Assembly (NCBI GenBank): GCA_903911455.1
Contig: CAIWDQ010000545.1
Coordinates: 1-18,461 of the forward strand
DNA length: 18,461 bases
Source of the DNA: an uncultured bacterium
GTDB lineage: Bacteria > Bacteroidota > Bacteroidia > Bacteroidales > JACABE01
Direction: 5' to 3'
Shown: one piece after another, positions 15,797 through 18,461 of the stretch
How the letters are laid out: every line of letters begins with the position of its first letter
How positions within the stretch are numbered: the stretch's first letter is position 1
Translations under genes and position numbers: made by a program
Notes under the pieces: generated by a model
Database searches by the model: none
Told to the model about the DNA's origin: nothing
What the model saw: the letters and a program-made list of their open reading frames with translations, nothing else

Positions 15797-17677
15797 TTAT
15801 ATTATTCCTAAAGCTTTTTGATATTCATTAAGTGATTCTATCAGGTTAGTTTTAACATGTATAAAATCATCTACACCTGCTTCTTTAAATGCTTCAATAT
15901 GTTCTTTCGGATAGCCTGCCAATGTAATTACTACATCATTATTTATATCTTTAATACCTTTAGTAATCACAGGAACAATATCAACATATTCTTCATCAGA
16001 ACTACAGATAACTATTATCTCTGCTTTAGCATCCAAAGCAGCTTTAATACCATCTTCTATTGTTTTGAAGCCTGCATTTTCGATAATCTCGTATCCGGCA
16101 CAGCCAAAGAAGTTGGTTGCAAAAGTAGCCCTTGCTTTACGCATTGCAAGATTACCAAAAGTAAATAAAAAGACTGCAGGTTTTTTATTCCCTTCATCAA
16201 CATATATTTCAGTAGCTAAACGTAGGTCTTCGAAAGCTTCGGAAGCTCTGTATACTTTAAGTTTTTTGTATTTAGATGGAGTTTCAGGATAATCAGCATC
16301 AGTATCCTCAATCTTATCAAGCATGTTCTCTAAAAGATTAGGATATTGATTGGTGCCTAATATGGTAAGCTTACGATTGGCAATGTCCATATCTCTTTGT
16401 TGGGCTGTTCTAGCAATTTCATCCTGAACATAACCAGCTTTAAGTGCTTCGGCAAAACCACCAATCTCTTCTACTTTCTTAAACAAATCCCAGGCATAAT
16501 GAGCAATAGAATCAGTAAGGTTTTCGATATAATAAGAACCTGCTGAAGGGTCAACAGTCTTATCAAGATATGCTTCTTCTTTTAAAACTATCTGCTGATT
16601 GCGTGCAATTCTACTAGAAAAGGCATCGCTTTCTTTAAAAGGAGTATCAAAAGGAGAAACGCATATAGAATCAGCGCCACCGATAGCTGCCGACATTGTT
16701 TCGGTTGTGGTACGCAACAGATTCACGTAAGGATCATATACTGTTTTATTCCAGTTAGAAGTAGTATTGTTTATAAATACTTTCATTGAATCCTTATTTA
16801 CAGGCTTGTATTGTTCAACTATCTTAGCCCAAAGCAAACGTGCTGCTCTTATTTTGGCTATCTCCATAAAGTAATTTGAACCTACTGCAAAAGAGAACTG
16901 AAACAATGGTGCTACTTCATCAACTTTAATACCTTTATTAATAATATTAAAAAGATAATCATTAGCCGAAGCCAAAGTAAAAGCTAGTTCCTGAACTATC
17001 GATGCTCCTGAATTATGAAAGTAATGTGCATTGATGGTTAGAATTTTAAAAGCGGGCAATGCAGTTGTACAAAGCTCTATTAAACTTACAGCTTCTAGAA
17101 TATTGCTTTCGAAGGTAGCATAAAAATCACCATTAATCAACAAATAACTAAATGGATCGAAGTTGATCGAACCTTTTACTATTGAAGCATCAATATTCTT
17201 ATCCTTAATATAATTAATAAAGAACTTAATGGTTTGCGGATACGAATGCGAAGTTGTAAAATGGATCTTTACTTTGGTGATATCTATATTATATAATAGT
17301 ATCCCCATATCCTCAACTGACTTAACATTAGTAGCATTAAAACCTATGGCAGTTGCACCTTTTTTAATGGCATCAACAGCTATTTTATTTGCTTCAGCTA
17401 TAGCATCCACTTCAATATCCTGGCGAATATCCCATGAATTATCTGCTTTTTTGTTGCCTCTTACGTAAGGAGCATCATCAGGATTAGCTTTTATAAAACT
17501 AATATTTTCGAGGTCTTCGGCGCGGTAATATGGCTTTACATTAATACCTTCGATGGTATGCCAGATTAGTTTCTTTTCGTAATCAGCACCTTTTAAATCG
17601 GCATTAATTAGCGCTTCCCATTCCTGAGTACTTACTTTTGGGAAGTCGGAAAACAATTTAGGGTCTTTATTATCCAT
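15797..17677 (-). CDS. mutA: Methylmalonyl-CoA mutase small subunit (MutA)
   Basis: Non-catalytic partner of MutB in the mutase that interconverts succinyl-CoA and (R)-methylmalonyl-CoA, part of succinate-to-propionate metabolism in Bacteroidota. The 626-aa length, the N-terminal LFSDFPKVSTQEWEALINADLKGADYEKKLIWHTIEGI block and the TIM-barrel motifs SVSPFDTPF-like (CVSPFDTPFKESDAFSSRIARNQQ) and DPSAGSYYIENLTDSIA fit the family. The C-terminal Rossmann-like domain (about 498-626) keeps the fold but lacks the DxHxxG cobalamin-binding motif, having GNLAMRKARATFA instead; this marks the small subunit. The catalytic mutB usually found next to it is absent from the window. A TACCTTTG -7 element lies about 75 bp upstream. 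Confidence 0.95.
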   Translation of the reverse strand: MDNKDPKLFSDFPKVSTQEWEALINADLKGADYEKKLIWHTIEGINVKPYYRAEDLENISFIKANPDDAPYVRGNKKADNSWDIRQDIEVDAIAEANKIAVDAIKKGATAIGFNATNVKSVEDMGILLYNIDITKVKIHFTTSHSYPQTIKFFINYIKDKNIDASIVKGSINFDPFSYLLINGDFYATFESNILEAVSLIELCTTALPAFKILTINAHYFHNSGASIVQELAFTLASANDYLFNIINKGIKVDEVAPLFQFSFAVGSNYFMEIAKIRAARLLWAKIVEQYKPVNKDSMKVFINNTTSNWNKTVYDPYVNLLRTTTETMSAAIGGADSICVSPFDTPFKESDAFSSRIARNQQIVLKEEAYLDKTVDPSAGSYYIENLTDSIAHYAWDLFKKVEEIGGFAEALKAGYVQDEIARTAQQRDMDIANRKLTILGTNQYPNLLENMLDKIEDTDADYPETPSKYKKLKVYRASEAFEDLRLATEIYVDEGNKKPAVFLFTFGNLAMRKARATFATNFFGCAGYEIIENAGFKTIEDGIKAALDAKAEIIVICSSDEEYVDIVPVITKGIKDINNDVVITLAGYPKEHIEAFKEAGVDDFIHVKTNLIESLNEYQKALGII

Positions 17678-17748
17678 TGTATTATAAGGTTTATTGGGTA
17701 ATTGATATCAATAAAAATAATACAAAACATACATTGGTTTTGCGTGTG

Positions 17749-17756
17749 CAAAGGTA
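17749..17756 (-). promoter_or_regulatory. -7 element of the mutA promoter
   Basis: On - the sequence reads TACCTTTG, matching TAnnTTTG, 72 bases before the mutA ATG. The expected -33 position falls inside the AATTACG heptamer array that starts at 17764. Confidence 0.65.
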
Positions 17757-17763
17757 TGAAAAT

Positions 17764-17829
17764 AATTACGAATTACGAATTACGAATTACGAATAAATAG
17801 ACAATAGGCAACAGGCAATAGGCAATAAT
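17764..17829. repeat. Two adjacent heptamer arrays (AATTACG and CAATAGG types)
   Basis: Four exact AATTACG units (17764-17791) are followed by CAATAGG, CAACAGG, CAATAGG and CAATAAT (17802-17829). Both types occur elsewhere in the window (11536-11559 and, inverted, 15090-15117). The gene-free stretch 17678-18276 contains the mutA promoter, these arrays and three REP-like elements; I see no coding region in it. Confidence 0.85.
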
Positions 17830-17896
17830 AGATTAAGTAACTATGTTATGGACTGACTGAATAGAATTAATTATTAATAATTGAAGACATATTAAC

Positions 17897-17927
17897 CACG
17901 CCATTGCGTACAAAGTGAAGCAATCTC
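17897..17927. repeat. REP-like element of the GATTGCTTC..CGCAATG type
   Basis: CATTGCGTACAAAGTGAAGCAATCTC contains ATTGC and GCAAT as a short inverted repeat and resembles the widespread bacterial repeat whose ends read GATTGCTTC and CGCAATGAC. It is followed by a long T tract. Recognition is from memory of the repeat family. Confidence 0.55.
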
Positions 17928-18010
17928 TTTTTTTATATTGTTTTTTTTCTTTATGATGATGCTTATATTTATAACCGAAGACAAGGTTTAAATATAAAAG
18001 AGAAGAAATG

Positions 18011-18064
18011 CCTTACTCCCTCTCCTTTTAGGAGAGGGCTGGGGTGAGGTCTTTCGAGGTGGAG
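18011..18064. repeat. REP-like palindrome (CCCTCTCC/GGAGAGGG)
   Basis: CCCTCTCC (18018-18025) and GGAGAGGG (18031-18038) form a perfect 8-bp stem around TTTTA, followed by GCTGGGGTGAGGTC. This is the GC-rich intergenic palindrome commonly seen in many copies in Bacteroidota genomes. The copy at 15692-15745 is inverted relative to it. Confidence 0.75.
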
Positions 18065-18142
18065 TTATTTAATACAATATTTATCATACCAAAAAGAAAA
18101 AAATAAAATCAATTACAAATCAAACCATCGATTCCCCTAAAA

Positions 18143-18180
18143 GACCCAATATGAAGGGTCACCGAGCGTAGCCGAGGTGC
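18143..18180. repeat. REP-like element containing CCGAGCGTAGCCGAGG
   Basis: GACCC (18143-18147) pairs with GGGTC (18156-18160), and the next bases ACCGAGCGTAGCCGAGGTGC belong to the common intergenic repeat type with a GAGCGTAG-CCGA core. It is strikingly GC-rich against the AT-rich flanks. It may mark the 3' region of the partial gene that follows. Confidence 0.6.
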
Positions 18181-18276
18181 GATTGCTTAAGACGTATATT
18201 ATTTATTTATTGCTATTTCATTTTTACTATAAAACAAAACATATATGCAGGAAAACTTTGTTATTTGTGGCAGATT

Positions 18277-18461
18277 TTAATTTTTCATCTTGCAAAATTC
18301 GTTTTTAGCTATAATTTCATTTGAATTATCAAAAATTAAAAGTTTTATTTTATTATTTTCTACAAACTCTAATTTTCCATTATTCCTAATAGTATCCTTT
18401 TTAAATTTAGATGATAATTTAAAATTATATTCTTTTGCTGATGGGTCATAATCATATTTAG
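18277..18461 (-). CDS. 3' end of an unrecognised gene (cut by the window edge)
   Basis: An open frame enters from the right edge and stops at 18279-18277, giving the last 60 residues (KYDYDPSAKEYNFKLSSKFK at the visible start, ending NEFCKMKN). It is rich in Lys, Asn and Ile, with alternating polar and hydrophobic residues suggesting beta strands, for example GKLEFVENNKIKLLIFDNS. No known family is evident. The frame is uninterrupted and codon use fits the AT-rich neighbours, but without its start the call remains tentative. Confidence 0.5.
   Translation of the reverse strand, partial: KYDYDPSAKEYNFKLSSKFKKDTIRNNGKLEFVENNKIKLLIFDNSNEIIAKNEFCKMKN

Noticed and set aside
15857..16292. Open frames on + opposite mutA
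   Set aside because: They are antisense to the conserved C-terminal domain of MutA and have no features of their own.
18143..18180. GC-rich stem as a tRNA or structured RNA gene
   Set aside because: No cloverleaf, anticodon arm or acceptor stem can be drawn; it fits a dispersed REP-like repeat better.

Overview
The window looks like a chromosomal segment of an AT-rich member of the Bacteroidota, probably near the Bacteroidales. Several signs agree: TAnnTTTG-type -7 promoter elements, A/T-rich leaders without clear Shine-Dalgarno sequences, a lipoprotein-anchored GH92 mannosidase, a MutA-type methylmalonyl-CoA mutase small subunit, and an O/P-type porin feeding a Pst system. No phage, transposase, CRISPR array, tRNA or rRNA was recognised.

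Left part (1-7260): a YafK/DpaA-like L,D-transpeptidase-family gene on + converges on a six-gene phosphate operon on -. Its transcription order is porin (7138-5732), pstS, pstC, pstA, pstB, phoU (ends 887). Upstream of the porin lie a TACTTTTG -7 element and four TTAAC-like direct repeats exactly 11 bp apart, which I read as a Pho-box array driving the whole operon. A hairpin with a T-rich tail between pstS and pstC probably trims most transcripts after pstS. PstC carries about eight tandem copies of a KQEQYGVQTNDEP-like peptide in its first periplasmic loop. I know of no such insert in the family, and it is the most unusual protein feature here.

Middle (7260-11518): a long intergenic region holds 13 head-to-tail non-coding repeats of 21 bp. 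Then come an RsuA/RluB-type pseudouridine synthase with a basic N-terminal tail and a large AsmA-family membrane-anchored protein, both on + and probably co-transcribed.

Right part (11519-18461): a 550-bp gene-free stretch contains an imperfect inverted-repeat element and a promoter for a secreted GH92 alpha-mannosidase lipoprotein. A strong bidirectional terminator separates GH92 from a convergent small membrane protein gene and mutA, both on -. No mutB is visible. The final 600 bp upstream of mutA is a collection of short tandem repeats and REP-like palindromes, followed by the 3' end of an unrecognised gene on -.

A recurring theme is short tandem repeats of period 7 (AATTACG, TTAATTC/G and CAATAGG types) at gene ends. 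After phoU and after mutA the array begins at the same distance from the stop codon, which suggests a mobile or regulatory 3'-end element. The Pst part forms a coherent path: outer-membrane porin, PstS, PstCA, PstB, with PhoU as the signalling brake.
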